Positions 1-7,746 are shown, counted from the first letter of the stretch. The stretch: DNA of 31,471 bases from Microcaldota archaeon (GCA_018304285.1 JAGVWL010000025.1:1-31471), one strand, 5' to 3'. Numbers and translations are program-made. Notes: generated from the sequence alone by a model not told the origin.

Positions 1-36
1 GTGTACACCATTTTGCATGGAAAGACGGCCATGGAT

Positions 37-1509
37 TCAGCCCACCTTCCTTACAAAACCGTTGGTGGCGTCCACTTCAATCAAGTCGCCGTCGTTCAAA
101 GCGCGAGTGGCGATTTTCGTGCCCACAACGCACGGTATTCCCAATTCCCTTGAAACGATCGCGGCATGGCTCAGCAACCCTCCTTCGTTGGTTACTATTG
201 CCGCGGCTTTCTCCATTGCGGGAACGAAGGCGGGCATTGTTGCCGTCGCGACGAGAATCTCGCCCTTCCGCATGTCCGCAATCTGGTGGAGGCTCAGTAT
301 TTTCCTCACCCGCCCGACCGCCTTTCCGGGCGAAGCGGGCTGTCCCTTGAATTCAGTCAAATGGGTCAGTTCTTCAACGTGCTTCTTTTCCTTTGCATAG
401 TATTCGGCAAGCTCTTTGCCGACGAGCAGCCGCACGGACCCGTTGGCGAAAACGATTGCATTGTCTTTCTTGCGCTCTTCCAGCTCTTTCTTGAATTCTT
501 CGCTAGCTTTCGCATTCCGCTCGAGCAGCGAGCGCACTTCAGCAGGGAACATTTCGATGAGCTGGAGGTAAGAAACGCCCAATTGCGATGCAATCGCATT
601 GAACAAACTGCGGTGCTTGAAAACAAGGTAGGTATAGCTTTCGTCGAAACCGTTGGCCGCGAAGCCTATTTCCTTGACAGTCGCAATTTTCAGCTGCGTA
701 GCTTGCGAAAGGTTCAACTCGCGGATTATCTCCTGGGTTTTTCCATCGACTTCCTTCAAGGCTTGAATCTCGCGTTTCTCCTTGGCCAAGTCTTTCTCCG
801 CAAGCTGCCTCGCCCGTTCGAGTACGGCTTTCGCATCAAACGGCTCTTTCCGGTAGAAGTACATTCCCAGGAAAGCGTAGGCACGCACGTGTTCGGAAAC
901 CAGGCCCTCGACTTCATGCGACTCGAAACCGTGCTTGAGGCCGGCTTCGGCGATTCCGGCAAGCGATTCTTTTTCCTTCGCCACGAAAGACGGTTTTTCC
1001 AAGGCGAAAAGGGTTTTCACGACCTCGTTCTGCTTTTCCACTCCAGGGATTATTCCCGCAATTTCGGCGGTCAGCAGGTCGGGGTAGAATTTGTTGAGCA
1101 TGAGGTAATGGTATACGCGGGCTGCCAAAGGCTGGGTCACGCGGGAAAAATCGTTGAACGCTTCGAGCAATGCGCCTGCAGGCGCTGCGGAATAATCGCG
1201 CGCGCTCGCCTCGTCGCCAAGTTTTCTCGCGCGCTCCAAGTCGTTTTCGTAGTCCAGCATGATTTCGAGAATAGAGCCCGGCTTTTCCTCCTCGAGCTGT
1301 TGCAGGGCTGAAATCCAGTGTTCGATGTCGAAACGCGAAAACCAGCGGCCGCCGTCGAACTGGCGGTAGTATTTAGGCACGTACTCGCACTTGAACTCAC
1401 GGGGATTGCGGCTGAAAGCTTCGAAGGCTTCGGTAACGCTTCCAAGCAGCAACACTTCGAAGTTTCCAAGCCTGCGTGCGACTTCCTCCCACTCTACGCT
1501 TTCTTCCAC
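37..1509 (-). CDS. Protein with C-terminal PEP-utilising swivel (mobile) domain
   Basis: The last ~104 residues form a phosphohistidine swivel domain like that of PEP synthase and pyruvate phosphate dikinase. It begins GQPASPGKAVGRV and carries TNEGGLLSHAAIVSRELG, whose His (about residue 451 counted from the GTG at 1518) is the phosphotransfer residue in that family. The preceding ~385 residues are helical and charged, and I see neither an ATP-grasp domain nor a PEP-binding barrel. It is therefore not a complete PEP synthase; a stand-alone phosphotransfer or regulatory protein is possible. An in-frame GTG lies at 1518, but AGGAG (1518-1522) sits eight bases upstream of the GTG at 1509, so I prefer 1509. 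Fold call confident, function unknown. Confidence 0.8.
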   Translation of the reverse strand: MEESVEWEEVARRLGNFEVLLLGSVTEAFEAFSRNPREFKCEYVPKYYRQFDGGRWFSRFDIEHWISALQQLEEEKPGSILEIMLDYENDLERARKLGDEASARDYSAAPAGALLEAFNDFSRVTQPLAARVYHYLMLNKFYPDLLTAEIAGIIPGVEKQNEVVKTLFALEKPSFVAKEKESLAGIAEAGLKHGFESHEVEGLVSEHVRAYAFLGMYFYRKEPFDAKAVLERARQLAEKDLAKEKREIQALKEVDGKTQEIIRELNLSQATQLKIATVKEIGFAANGFDESYTYLVFKHRSLFNAIASQLGVSYLQLIEMFPAEVRSLLERNAKASEEFKKELEERKKDNAIVFANGSVRLLVGKELAEYYAKEKKHVEELTHLTEFKGQPASPGKAVGRVRKILSLHQIADMRKGEILVATATMPAFVPAMEKAAAIVTNEGGLLSHAAIVSRELGIPCVVGTKIATRALNDGDLIEVDATNGFVRKVG

Positions 1510-1586
1510 CAAACCCACTCCTAATGCTATAGCTTTACACTATTGGCGGCGGGAGGTTGAAAAAAGCAATGGTTTTTTGGCCCGGC

Positions 1587-1808
1587 CTAGCTTTTGGGTT
1601 GTTCCATTTCGGTTTTCATCAGGAAGCCGTCAAACAAGCCCAGTTTGGGCATCGGGATGGAAAGCTTGCTTCTCGTCGAAAACCACGCTACCGTAAGCAA
1701 AACCGCCAGCGTAATCACGTCTTGGCTGGCGAGAAACGCCAGCAAGCCGTTGCGCAGCTCGTCCACTGCAAGAAACGCGCCTATGACGATCAAATCCAAC
1801 TTGTGCAT
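1587..1808 (-). CDS. Small predicted membrane protein, unknown function
   Basis: 73 residues. The N-terminal half holds two hydrophobic stretches (roughly residues 5-27 and 30-44), followed by a polar, basic tail. A good ribosome-binding site (GGGAGG) lies ten bases upstream of the ATG. It sits 40 bases downstream of the 160-residue membrane protein on the same strand, so it is probably co-transcribed with the tandem membrane pair and may act with them. I do not recognise a family. Existence is supported by the binding site, the spacing and membrane-like composition, not by homology. Confidence 0.55.
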   Translation of the reverse strand: MHKLDLIVIGAFLAVDELRNGLLAFLASQDVITLAVLLTVAWFSTRSKLSIPMPKLGLFDGFLMKTEMEQPKS

Positions 1809-1848
1809 TTTCCAAACGCCTCCCTAGTCATTCTCCCACGTGCTCAGC

Positions 1849-2331
1849 TCAATCTCCTTTCGGCGCAGCCGGGGCAGGGCCGTCTACCTTGAAGGTAGGC
1901 TCCTTGCCCGTAAGCCAGTGCGGGTTGATGCTCGGTTCGCGCAAGTCTTCGATGGGCACCATTATGGGGCGCATTTCGAACTCCTGATAGTTGGAATACG
2001 CAGCAGCGGAATGCCACCATTTGTACATTGCCCACGCTACCGCGGCCATCGCGACCATCAAGTAAGTCTCGCTTCCCGTTTCCAGGACAACGAAAAACGC
2101 GTAGCCTGCGACTACAGCCGCGGCTACCGCGAGGAAAATGCGCTGGTAAACCTTTTGCATGACGAGCGAATGTTCCTCTATGATTTCATCCTTGGTCTTA
2201 GTCATGCCGAACTTTCCGCTGCGCAGCTTGTCCAAGTCGCAAGTGTCGCGGAGCTTGCGGGGAGCGCCTAGCCTGCTGAATCCGGGCGCGCTCCTGCGCA
2301 AGAACAACGTGAACGAGTACGGGTCATACAT
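1849..2331 (-). CDS. Predicted two-helix membrane protein, paralogue of its upstream neighbour
   Basis: 160 residues: a basic N-terminal segment (~65 residues), a helical hairpin of two membrane segments (IFLAVAAAVVAGYAFFVVL and a second around YLMVAMAAVAWAM), then a soluble Pro-rich tail. It aligns by eye with the 146-residue neighbour: both have an LRR/LRK-containing N-terminus, a stretch like KDEIIEEHSLVMQKVY versus RELVEHFKSVTRNTY, then two helices and aromatic residues. The ATG starts one base after the stop codon of that neighbour, so the two are translationally coupled. An internal Met at residue 43 is a possible shorter start, but the N-terminal similarity to the neighbour favours the long form. 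Function unknown. Confidence 0.7.
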   Translation of the reverse strand: MYDPYSFTLFLRRSAPGFSRLGAPRKLRDTCDLDKLRSGKFGMTKTKDEIIEEHSLVMQKVYQRIFLAVAAAVVAGYAFFVVLETGSETYLMVAMAAVAWAMYKWWHSAAAYSNYQEFEMRPIMVPIEDLREPSINPHWLTGKEPTFKVDGPAPAAPKGD

Positions 2332-2332
2332 A

Positions 2333-2773
2333 TTACATCAGCCCCCATCCTTTGTTCAGCACGTACGAGTTGTGCGTGACCATTTGCACCGGGTCGTGCT
2401 CGTAATCGCTCCATCCGCCCGCGTATCCGCCCCACGCTTTAGTGTAATGGCGGGACATCAAGCCGATGAAAATCAAAGCCAAAGCCGCAAACGTAATGTC
2501 GCGAGATTGGGTAAACAGCGAAAAGGAATACAAAGCGATGAGCAAGGAAACGGCTGCGATACTCAGGTTCTTGTAAGTGTTGCGGGTAACGCTCTTGAAG
2601 TGTTCTACGAGCTCACGGCGGGTGCTGACGCGCCACATGACGTCCGGACTCATTCTCGCTCCAAGGCCGCGCGCCTGGTTGCGCTTGCTATAGTCCAGAT
2701 CTTGGGGAACGGGCATATGCTGCCAGGTTCCCAATCCCGCCTTTCTCAAGACATCTTCAATAAAATTTACCAT
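2333..2773 (-). CDS. Predicted two-helix membrane protein, first of a tandem pair
   Basis: 146 residues with ~70 soluble N-terminal residues, two membrane segments (LSIAAVSLLIALYSFSLF and ITFAALALIFIGLM) and a short Trp/Tyr-rich tail (WGGYAGGWSDYEHDP). A GGGGAGG ribosome-binding site lies just upstream of the ATG, at unusually short spacing. It is the first gene of a minus-strand unit with the paralogue and the 73-residue protein, transcribed divergently from a TrmB-type regulator across 161 bases holding candidate operators. That arrangement suggests the regulator controls this unit. I do not recognise the family. Confidence 0.7.
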   Translation of the reverse strand: MVNFIEDVLRKAGLGTWQHMPVPQDLDYSKRNQARGLGARMSPDVMWRVSTRRELVEHFKSVTRNTYKNLSIAAVSLLIALYSFSLFTQSRDITFAALALIFIGLMSRHYTKAWGGYAGGWSDYEHDPVQMVTHNSYVLNKGWGLM

Positions 2774-2795
2774 GTTCCTCCCCTTTGTCTAAACT

Positions 2796-2807
2796 TTACT
2801 GTAGTAA
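2796..2807. promoter_or_regulatory. Inverted repeat TTACT-GT-AGTAA, candidate TrmB operator 1
   Basis: A perfect 5-base inverted repeat with a 2-base spacer. It lies between the divergent membrane-protein and regulator genes, where the minus-strand transcript should start given the TATA-like CCTTATATGT at 2821-2830. The half-site GTAGTAA recurs at 2880-2886 beside the plus-strand promoter. TrmB-family proteins bind such palindromes; binding here is inferred. Confidence 0.45.
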
Positions 2808-2866
2808 CAACTCAGTCAGGACATATAAGGATTTGTTGTAAGAGAACATACGACAATAGCAAAATA

Positions 2867-2875
2867 CTTATATAG
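2867..2875 (+). promoter_or_regulatory. TATA box for the TrmB-type regulator
   Basis: CTTATATAG in an A-rich setting, 60 bases before the ATG at 2935. It predicts a transcript start near 2895-2900, on the right edge of the inverted repeat at 2880-2896. Confidence 0.5.
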
Positions 2876-2879
2876 GTTC

Positions 2880-2896
2880 GTAGTAAGCTTAACTAC
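2880..2896. promoter_or_regulatory. Inverted repeat GTAGT-N7-ACTAC, candidate TrmB operator 2
   Basis: A perfect 5-base inverted repeat around a central AAGCTT. It sits between the TATA box and the regulator gene, where bound protein would block transcription, so autoregulation is likely. It shares the GTAGTAA half-site with the repeat at 2796-2807. Confidence 0.45.
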
Positions 2897-2934
2897 AACA
2901 AAAAAAGCAACTGTGTTTGCTTTGGGAATGGAAA

Positions 2935-3708
2935 ATGGGCGTTGAAGGGGAGTTGCTGCAAAGCGTCGGCTTGACCAAGAACGAGTCTGCCGCTTACTTG
3001 GGGCTGGCTTTGCTCGGGCAGGCTAGTGCAAGCGCCATTGCCGAAAAAAGCGGGCTCCAGCGGACGCTGGTGTACGATACGCTCAAGAAGCTGGTGGAAG
3101 GGGGTTTTGCCAGCCAAGTTGAGGTTGACGGTAAAAAACTGTTCCAGGCAGCAGGCCCTGCGAAGCTCAGGGCGGTGGTGGAAGAGCGGCAAAACAAGGT
3201 TTTGGAAGGCATTTCGCAGCTGGTCCCGCTCTTGGAAAAAACCCGTGCAGCGGGCGTGCGCCCGGCCGTCTGGGCGTATATGGGGGTTGAAGGGCTGAAG
3301 ACCGTTTTCACGCAGGAAATCGAGGATTTGCCTGAAGACGGGGTTTTGAAGGCGTTCAGCGTCCAGGCGGACGTTGCGAAAACAGCCCCGGTTTTCATGA
3401 ACTGGTGGCACAAAAAGAGGATTGCGAAGAGAATCACGCTAAAAGGAATAATAACAGAGTCGGGTCAACCCACCTTGGACCGCGGCAAGGAGCTGGAGAG
3501 CAGGGAGTATACGGAAGTAAGGTTTTTGAAAAAAACTCCTTTCTCTCCGGTCACCTACCACGTTTTCGGGAGCAAGGCGGCGATAATGTCCGTTTCGGAA
3601 AACGAGGGTTTCGGAATGCTGATAGAAAGCAAGGCCGTCGCGAAGTCGCTGGAAGAAAACTTCGACTACTTTTGGAACGAGCTTGAACCAAGTGCGAAGA
3701 GAAAATGA
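2935..3708 (+). CDS. TrmB-family transcriptional regulator
   Basis: 257 residues from the ATG. The first ~80 residues are a winged helix-turn-helix of TrmB type (GLTKNESAAYLGLALLG, then ASAIAEKSGLQRTLVYDTLKKL and a wing at VEVDGKKLFQ). Next come a helical linker and a C-terminal regulatory region resembling the TrmB effector/PLD-like domain (FFSPVTYHVFG-type segment and GFGMLIES). TrmB proteins usually sense sugars or metabolites and repress or activate metabolic genes. An in-frame TTG at 2917 would add six residues; the ATG at 2935 is preferred. It is divergent from the membrane-protein unit and ends 7 bases from the convergent UbiB gene. Effector unknown. Confidence 0.85.
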   Translation: MGVEGELLQSVGLTKNESAAYLGLALLGQASASAIAEKSGLQRTLVYDTLKKLVEGGFASQVEVDGKKLFQAAGPAKLRAVVEERQNKVLEGISQLVPLLEKTRAAGVRPAVWAYMGVEGLKTVFTQEIEDLPEDGVLKAFSVQADVAKTAPVFMNWWHKKRIAKRITLKGIITESGQPTLDRGKELESREYTEVRFLKKTPFSPVTYHVFGSKAAIMSVSENEGFGMLIESKAVAKSLEENFDYFWNELEPSAKRK

Positions 3709-3715
3709 CAAAAGC

Positions 3716-5425
3716 TTAGAATTCCCTTGAAGCAAAAATGCGCCCGACGAGCACGAGCCCGAAGAGCACGGCAACGCTCAATCCCACCAAGCCCAACGCC
3801 GAGTAGCCCCAAAGCAGGGGAGGGATTTGCGCTGCAACCAACAGCGAGCTTGCGACTATGAGCGCGGCAACGATTAGTGAAAGGGAAACTTTGTTGATCG
3901 TCCTATCCAGTTCCGAAATGGGCTCGTGAAGGCCGTAGTGCTGGATGTTCAGGCTGAGGTTGCCTTCCTCGGCCCTGCTCAGCACTCCCGAAAACTGGAT
4001 GGGGATTTTTGACGCGGCTTCGGCAATCCCTTCCAAGTTAGACCATGACTTCCGCAATACGGTCAGGGGCTTTTTGCGCTCTTGCACCAAATCCTTCACT
4101 ATGGGCTTCGCCACTTCAATCGTGTTGAATTGCGGGTAGAGCTTTCTGCCTATGCCTTCCAGCGTAACAAGCATGCGCATCAAAAGCATGCTCTTGGGGT
4201 GCATTCGCACTTTGTACTCGCGAATGATTTCGGTCAAATCGCGTATTACCTCGTCCAAGTGCATTTGCGAAATGGGAATGTTGTAATACTGTTCTATGAC
4301 TTCGCCCAAATCCTCGCGGAACGCAGGAAGGTTGACGTCTTTCGGCAGTACGCCCACGCCCAGGAAATAATCGACGAGCTTTTCCGTGTCTTTCTCGATC
4401 AGCGCAACGAAAAAGTCGGTCGTCGTTTCCCTCGTTTGCGCGTCGATGTACCCCATCATCCCGAAATCCACGATTCCGATCTTGTCGTTTTTCATGACGA
4501 TTATGTTGCCGTAGTGCGGGTCCGCCTGGAAAAACCCGTGCACCAAAACCTGCTTTACTAGCGAACGAGCGCCTTCCTCGATGATTTTCTTGCGCCTTTG
4601 CAGGGAGAAAGGCTGGATTTGCAAAAGCCTTATGCCTTCCACGTATTCCTCCACCAAAACCCTGCGCGTGCAGTATTCCGGATAGACTTCCGGCACGAAA
4701 ACGTCTTCATCTCCCTCGAAGTTCTTGCGGAATTTGATGGCGTTGCGCGATTCGTGCAGGAAATCTAATTCCCGTCTCAGGTTCTTGGCGAAATCCTGCA
4801 TTATTGCAGTGGGGTTGTAAAAACGCGATTCGGGAAAATTGCTTTCCAGGAATCCGGCCGAATCTAGGAGAATCTGCAGGTCGGCGTCTATTTTCTGGGA
4901 AATGTCGGGGCGCTGGACTTTGACTATCACGCGCTTGCCGTTATGCAGCGTAGCACGGTGGACTTGCGCGATGCTCGCCGACGCCAGCGGCTTTTCCTCT
5001 ATGTGCTTGAAAATCCGCGCGTAATCGCCGTACTCCTCGCGCAAGACGCCTTTCACTGTTTCGAAAGAAACCGGCCTTACCTCATCGACAAGCTTTTCCA
5101 ACTCACGGACCACGTCCGCGGGAAGAAAATCGCTGCGAGTTGCCAAAAGCTGGCCGAGCTTTACGAACGTCGGGCCCAAGTCTTCAAACGCCCTCCGCAG
5201 GCGTATGCCCACGGGGGTTTTTTGCTTTGCAGGGAAAAAGCGCAATGCTAATTCCCTTAACGGCCCTTTTTGCTGCGCCGATGCGATAAACTCTTCAAAG
5301 CCGTGCGACGCGAAAACGCCGGCGATTTCGCGCACTCGTTGGATGTTCTTGTAGCCTCTTGAAAACGGCAGTTCGACCATACGAACGAAAAAGGAAAAAC
5401 GGATTATTAAGGCTGGGGCTTTCAC
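3716..5425 (-). CDS. ubiB: UbiB/ABC1/AarF-family atypical kinase-like membrane protein
   Basis: 569 residues. Family signatures in order: VKLGQ (88-92, the KxGQ motif), Ala-rich nucleotide loop ASASIAQVHRA (148-158), Lys in VIVKVQRP (169), ADPHYGN (301-307) and metal-binding DFG (320-322). Two membrane helices fill the last ~60 residues. Known relatives support quinone or lipid biosynthesis through ATPase rather than protein-kinase activity. The usual HADPHPGN reads QADPHYGN here. The GTG start overlaps the dCMP-deaminase stop as GTGA, which implies coupling; a Met at residue 16 (start 5380) is an alternative. No quinone-biosynthesis gene is nearby, so a lipid or isoprenoid role is as likely. 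Confidence 0.9.
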   Translation of the reverse strand: MKAPALIIRFSFFVRMVELPFSRGYKNIQRVREIAGVFASHGFEEFIASAQQKGPLRELALRFFPAKQKTPVGIRLRRAFEDLGPTFVKLGQLLATRSDFLPADVVRELEKLVDEVRPVSFETVKGVLREEYGDYARIFKHIEEKPLASASIAQVHRATLHNGKRVIVKVQRPDISQKIDADLQILLDSAGFLESNFPESRFYNPTAIMQDFAKNLRRELDFLHESRNAIKFRKNFEGDEDVFVPEVYPEYCTRRVLVEEYVEGIRLLQIQPFSLQRRKKIIEEGARSLVKQVLVHGFFQADPHYGNIIVMKNDKIGIVDFGMMGYIDAQTRETTTDFFVALIEKDTEKLVDYFLGVGVLPKDVNLPAFREDLGEVIEQYYNIPISQMHLDEVIRDLTEIIREYKVRMHPKSMLLMRMLVTLEGIGRKLYPQFNTIEVAKPIVKDLVQERKKPLTVLRKSWSNLEGIAEAASKIPIQFSGVLSRAEEGNLSLNIQHYGLHEPISELDRTINKVSLSLIVAALIVASSLLVAAQIPPLLWGYSALGLVGLSVAVLFGLVLVGRIFASREF

Positions 5426-5916
5426 TGGTTGGAATAGTTTTCAACTTCGTCGTGAAGCACGTCGAGCTTCACGCCCGCCTTCGAGAAATACTCGCGCGTG
5501 AGCGCCGCCGCATGGTACCTGCGTTCGGCGACAACGCGCTTTATTCCCGCGTTGATTATCATTTTCGCGCAGTCTAGGCAAGGCTCCATCTTGCAGTATA
5601 TCGTAGCCCCTTCTATGGAAACGCCGTGGCGGGCCGCCTGCACGATTGCGTTTTGCTCTGCGTGCGTGGTGCGCACGCAATGCTGTTTTGCATGCCCGTC
5701 CTCGTCGGAAACGGTTTTCATCAAATGCCCAGCCTCGTCGCAGTGCTCTAGGCCCATGGGAGCGCCCACGTATCCGGTGGAGAGTATGAACTTGTTTTTG
5801 ACCAAAACCGCGCCGGACTTTCCCCTGTCGCAAGTCGCCCTCGCTGCGACTGCGTGCGTTATTCCGATGAAGTATTCGTCCCAGGACGGCCTCACTTGAT
5901 GTTCAGCTTCAGGCAT
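5422..5916 (-). CDS. dCMP deaminase-family zinc deaminase
   Basis: 164 residues, normal for the family. Zinc-site motifs: HAEQNAI (His85, catalytic Glu87) and PCLDC (Cys113, Cys116). These enzymes convert dCMP to dUMP and so feed dTMP synthesis. The insert between strands (residues ~55-82, with HCDEAGH and a His/Cys pair) is like the extra metal-binding segment of dCMP deaminases. GAGGTGG precedes the ATG. Its start overlaps the upstream P-loop kinase by 25 bases and its stop overlaps the UbiB start, so all three form one unit. Fusions of this deaminase with a P-loop kinase are known, which supports a shared role in nucleotide metabolism. ComEB/riboflavin-type deaminase is the main alternative. 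Confidence 0.9.
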   Translation of the reverse strand: MPEAEHQVRPSWDEYFIGITHAVAARATCDRGKSGAVLVKNKFILSTGYVGAPMGLEHCDEAGHLMKTVSDEDGHAKQHCVRTTHAEQNAIVQAARHGVSIEGATIYCKMEPCLDCAKMIINAGIKRVVAERRYHAAALTREYFSKAGVKLDVLHDEVENYSNQ

Positions 5917-6440
5917 AGTCTTTCCACCTCTTTGGTTTCCTCTTCAATAGAACCAGACGCGTCGATCGTATAATCGGCCAAGCGCATGGTTTCGGCAATG
6001 CTCTGCTGCGCGCCCCCGCGGTTTTCCTGGTTTTCCAATCGCAAGAACTCTTCGAACGTCTGCGGGTCTTTCTCCCCGCGGTCCCTCGCGCGCATTCTCT
6101 CGTAACGCACTTGCGCCGGCGCTTCCAGCGCCACGAGCGCAAAATTTTTCTTTTGCATCAAAGCTTGCGCTTCGCCGGGATTGCGTATGGAAACCACGAC
6201 GTAATTCGCGCCCGGCTTGAAGCGCTCGAGCGCTTTTTCCGCCAAATGCCCCGCGCCCTTGGTTTCGCGCAGTTCGTTGCCCAGGTTTACAAGGGTTTCC
6301 CGCGTCACGGGCTTTCCTTGCTTTTCCAGCTCTTCACGCAGATAATCGGACAGGGAATAGCGTTGGAATCCTTTTGAAACGAAGTATGCCGCGGCAGTGT
6401 CCTTGCCCGCACAGTTCTGCCCGACCAGCCCAACAATCAT
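5892..6440 (-). CDS. P-loop nucleoside/nucleotide kinase-like protein (dephospho-CoA kinase / UPF0200-like)
   Basis: 182 residues. Walker A is GQNCAGKD (residues 7-14) directly after the first strand. A lid-like basic segment (RYERMRARDRGEKDPQTFEEF) and a C-terminal strand with DYTIDASGSIEE match the adenylate kinase/dephospho-CoA kinase fold, especially archaeal AAA-type UPF0200 kinases. Asp14 replaces the Ser/Thr often found after the Lys, as in several of these kinases. It is the first gene of the deaminase-UbiB unit, with AGGTG five bases before the ATG. The neighbouring deaminase suggests a deoxynucleotide substrate, which is inference. Confidence 0.8.
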   Translation of the reverse strand: MIVGLVGQNCAGKDTAAAYFVSKGFQRYSLSDYLREELEKQGKPVTRETLVNLGNELRETKGAGHLAEKALERFKPGANYVVVSIRNPGEAQALMQKKNFALVALEAPAQVRYERMRARDRGEKDPQTFEEFLRLENQENRGGAQQSIAETMRLADYTIDASGSIEEETKEVERLCLKLNIK

Positions 6441-6483
6441 GCTAACACCTAAAGAGCTTGAAAAACGCTAAAACCCACCTTAA

Positions 6484-6495
6484 GAATTATAGGCG
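6484..6495 (-). promoter_or_regulatory. Candidate promoter of the kinase-deaminase-UbiB unit
   Basis: On the minus strand the region reads GCGCCTATAATTC, a TATA-like element about 45-50 bases before the kinase ATG (6440). It predicts a short leader that still contains the AGGTG ribosome-binding site. Confidence 0.4.
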
Positions 6496-6516
6496 CAAGG
6501 AGGTTTAAAGGCTTTT

Positions 6517-7362
6517 TCAGAGTGAAAGCATGACAACGCTTGCGATGAGCAAGGCGATTCCGGCATACTGGAGCTTGGAAAGCTTTTCCTTAAGCACGAG
6601 AAAGGCGATTATGGCGGTCAGCCCTGGGGCCGCGGCAGTAATCATCGAGCTCAGTGAAACTCCCGCGTACAGCAGGGAGAGGTTCATGGAAACCACTCCG
6701 ATGGAAAACAAAACTACGTACGACAAGAGCATGGCAGGAATGTTTTCCGCCTTGGAAAGCGTTATTTTCTTTTTCTGCAGGAGGAAAAACAGTGCTATGC
6801 CCAAAAGCACTCCGCCCTCCATCCACACCGATGCATTGAAGGCGTTCATCGAAAGCGAAACCACTTTCGCCGCGGTAAAGAAAGCACCCCAGCCGATGCT
6901 CGAAATCAAAGCAAGCACTATTGCCGGGTCAAACAAATTTTTGATTCCTCCTTTCTTGTAAGCCAGCATTGCCAAGGCAATGATTATCGCTGGAAGAGCC
7001 AGGTAGTAAAGCGGATAGAACGGCTCTTTCAAGAACAAGACCGAAAACAATGCGGAAAAAAACGGGAAGGAACTTGCGACAGCAAAAATCAGGCTTACGC
7101 TTGAAGACTGGATTGCACGGAAGTAAGCAATTATTGAAACCGCTCCGACTAGTGAAGAAAAGACGATGAGCCACAGCATGTTGCCTGAAGGAAATGCAAA
7201 AGTGGAAAAAATTGCCAGCGCCCCTATGAGAAAGGGCATTGCAAGGACGTACTCGGTTAATAAGAGGGAGTAAACGTCGTTCGTCTCGAGTATTTTCTTG
7301 TTTATGACGTCTTTGATGCCGAAAACGAATAGCGTCAAAAAGGCGAATGACAAGTCGGGCAT
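6517..7362 (-). CDS. EamA/DMT-superfamily transporter
   Basis: 281 residues with about ten hydrophobic helices, arranged as two similar five-helix EamA halves (first half ~1-135, second ~145-281). Each half ends with a charged KE motif between helices (FLKEPFYPL and VLKEKLSKLQYAG), which is typical of the drug/metabolite transporter superfamily. It acts in the membrane; the substrate cannot be told from sequence and may be an amino acid, nucleobase or metabolite. It lies 29 bases downstream of uS10. There is no ribosome-binding site, but a TATA-like element lies ~25 bases upstream of the ATG, so a leaderless transcript is plausible. Confidence 0.88.
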   Translation of the reverse strand: MPDLSFAFLTLFVFGIKDVINKKILETNDVYSLLLTEYVLAMPFLIGALAIFSTFAFPSGNMLWLIVFSSLVGAVSIIAYFRAIQSSSVSLIFAVASSFPFFSALFSVLFLKEPFYPLYYLALPAIIIALAMLAYKKGGIKNLFDPAIVLALISSIGWGAFFTAAKVVSLSMNAFNASVWMEGGVLLGIALFFLLQKKKITLSKAENIPAMLLSYVVLFSIGVVSMNLSLLYAGVSLSSMITAAAPGLTAIIAFLVLKEKLSKLQYAGIALLIASVVMLSL

Positions 7363-7383
7363 TTGAAGATTACGCCGCGGCGG

Positions 7384-7392
7384 GTTTTAATT
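7384..7392 (-). promoter_or_regulatory. Candidate TATA box for the EamA transporter
   Basis: AATTAAAAC on the minus strand lies 22-30 bases upstream of the ATG at 7362 and touches the uS10 stop codon. This spacing is typical of leaderless archaeal transcripts, and no ribosome-binding site precedes the gene. Confidence 0.4.
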
Positions 7393-7700
7393 TAATTGCC
7401 CAAGTTGAGCTCGATGTTGACAGAAGGAGGAACTCTGATGCGCATTACTTCCCTCAGCACACGGTCGTCGGCCTGGATTTCGATCAAGCGCTTGTGAATG
7501 CGCAATTCCCAAGTTTCGTAAGTGTCGGAACCGTCCCCGCAAGGAGTCTTGCGAGTGGAGATTTTCAGTTTCTTCGTGGGCAAAGGAATAGGGCCTCGCA
7601 GTTCAACGCCAGCCTTCTGCGCAATATCCCTGATTTGCGTGCAAACCGCGTCCAAATCCTTGAAGACCTGGCTTTCGAGTTTGATTCTGGCTTTATTCAT
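7392..7700 (-). CDS. rps10: Small-subunit ribosomal protein uS10
   Basis: 102 residues from the ATG at 7700, starting MNKARIKLES. Conserved uS10 features are visible: GVELRGPIPLPTKKL and the loop through STRKTPCGDGSDTYETWELRIHKR. It binds the 30S head. A TTG-started extension of nine residues (to 7727) was discarded, because the family begins at this Met and TTGG with six bases precedes it. In archaea uS10 usually follows aEF1A directly, as here, in the remnant of the str operon. Confidence 0.95.
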   Translation of the reverse strand: MNKARIKLESQVFKDLDAVCTQIRDIAQKAGVELRGPIPLPTKKLKISTRKTPCGDGSDTYETWELRIHKRLIEIQADDRVLREVMRIRVPPSVNIELNLGN

Positions 7701-7746
7701 GCGAAACCAACTTTTTTTTAAACGCAAACGGAAGAAAAAACGGGAA

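Noticed and set aside
166..1311. Long open frame of 381 codons on the plus strand
   Set aside because: It lies wholly antisense to the PEP-swivel gene, whose homology is clear, and its translation is Phe/Arg-rich with no recognisable family.
2917..2934. TTG start adding six residues to the TrmB-type regulator
   Set aside because: The ATG at 2935 gives the usual N-terminus, and the extension (MLWEWK) has no family support.
5892..5916. Frameshift or assembly error at the kinase-deaminase overlap
   Set aside because: Both proteins are complete at this junction, and 25-base overlaps are common in compact archaeal operons.
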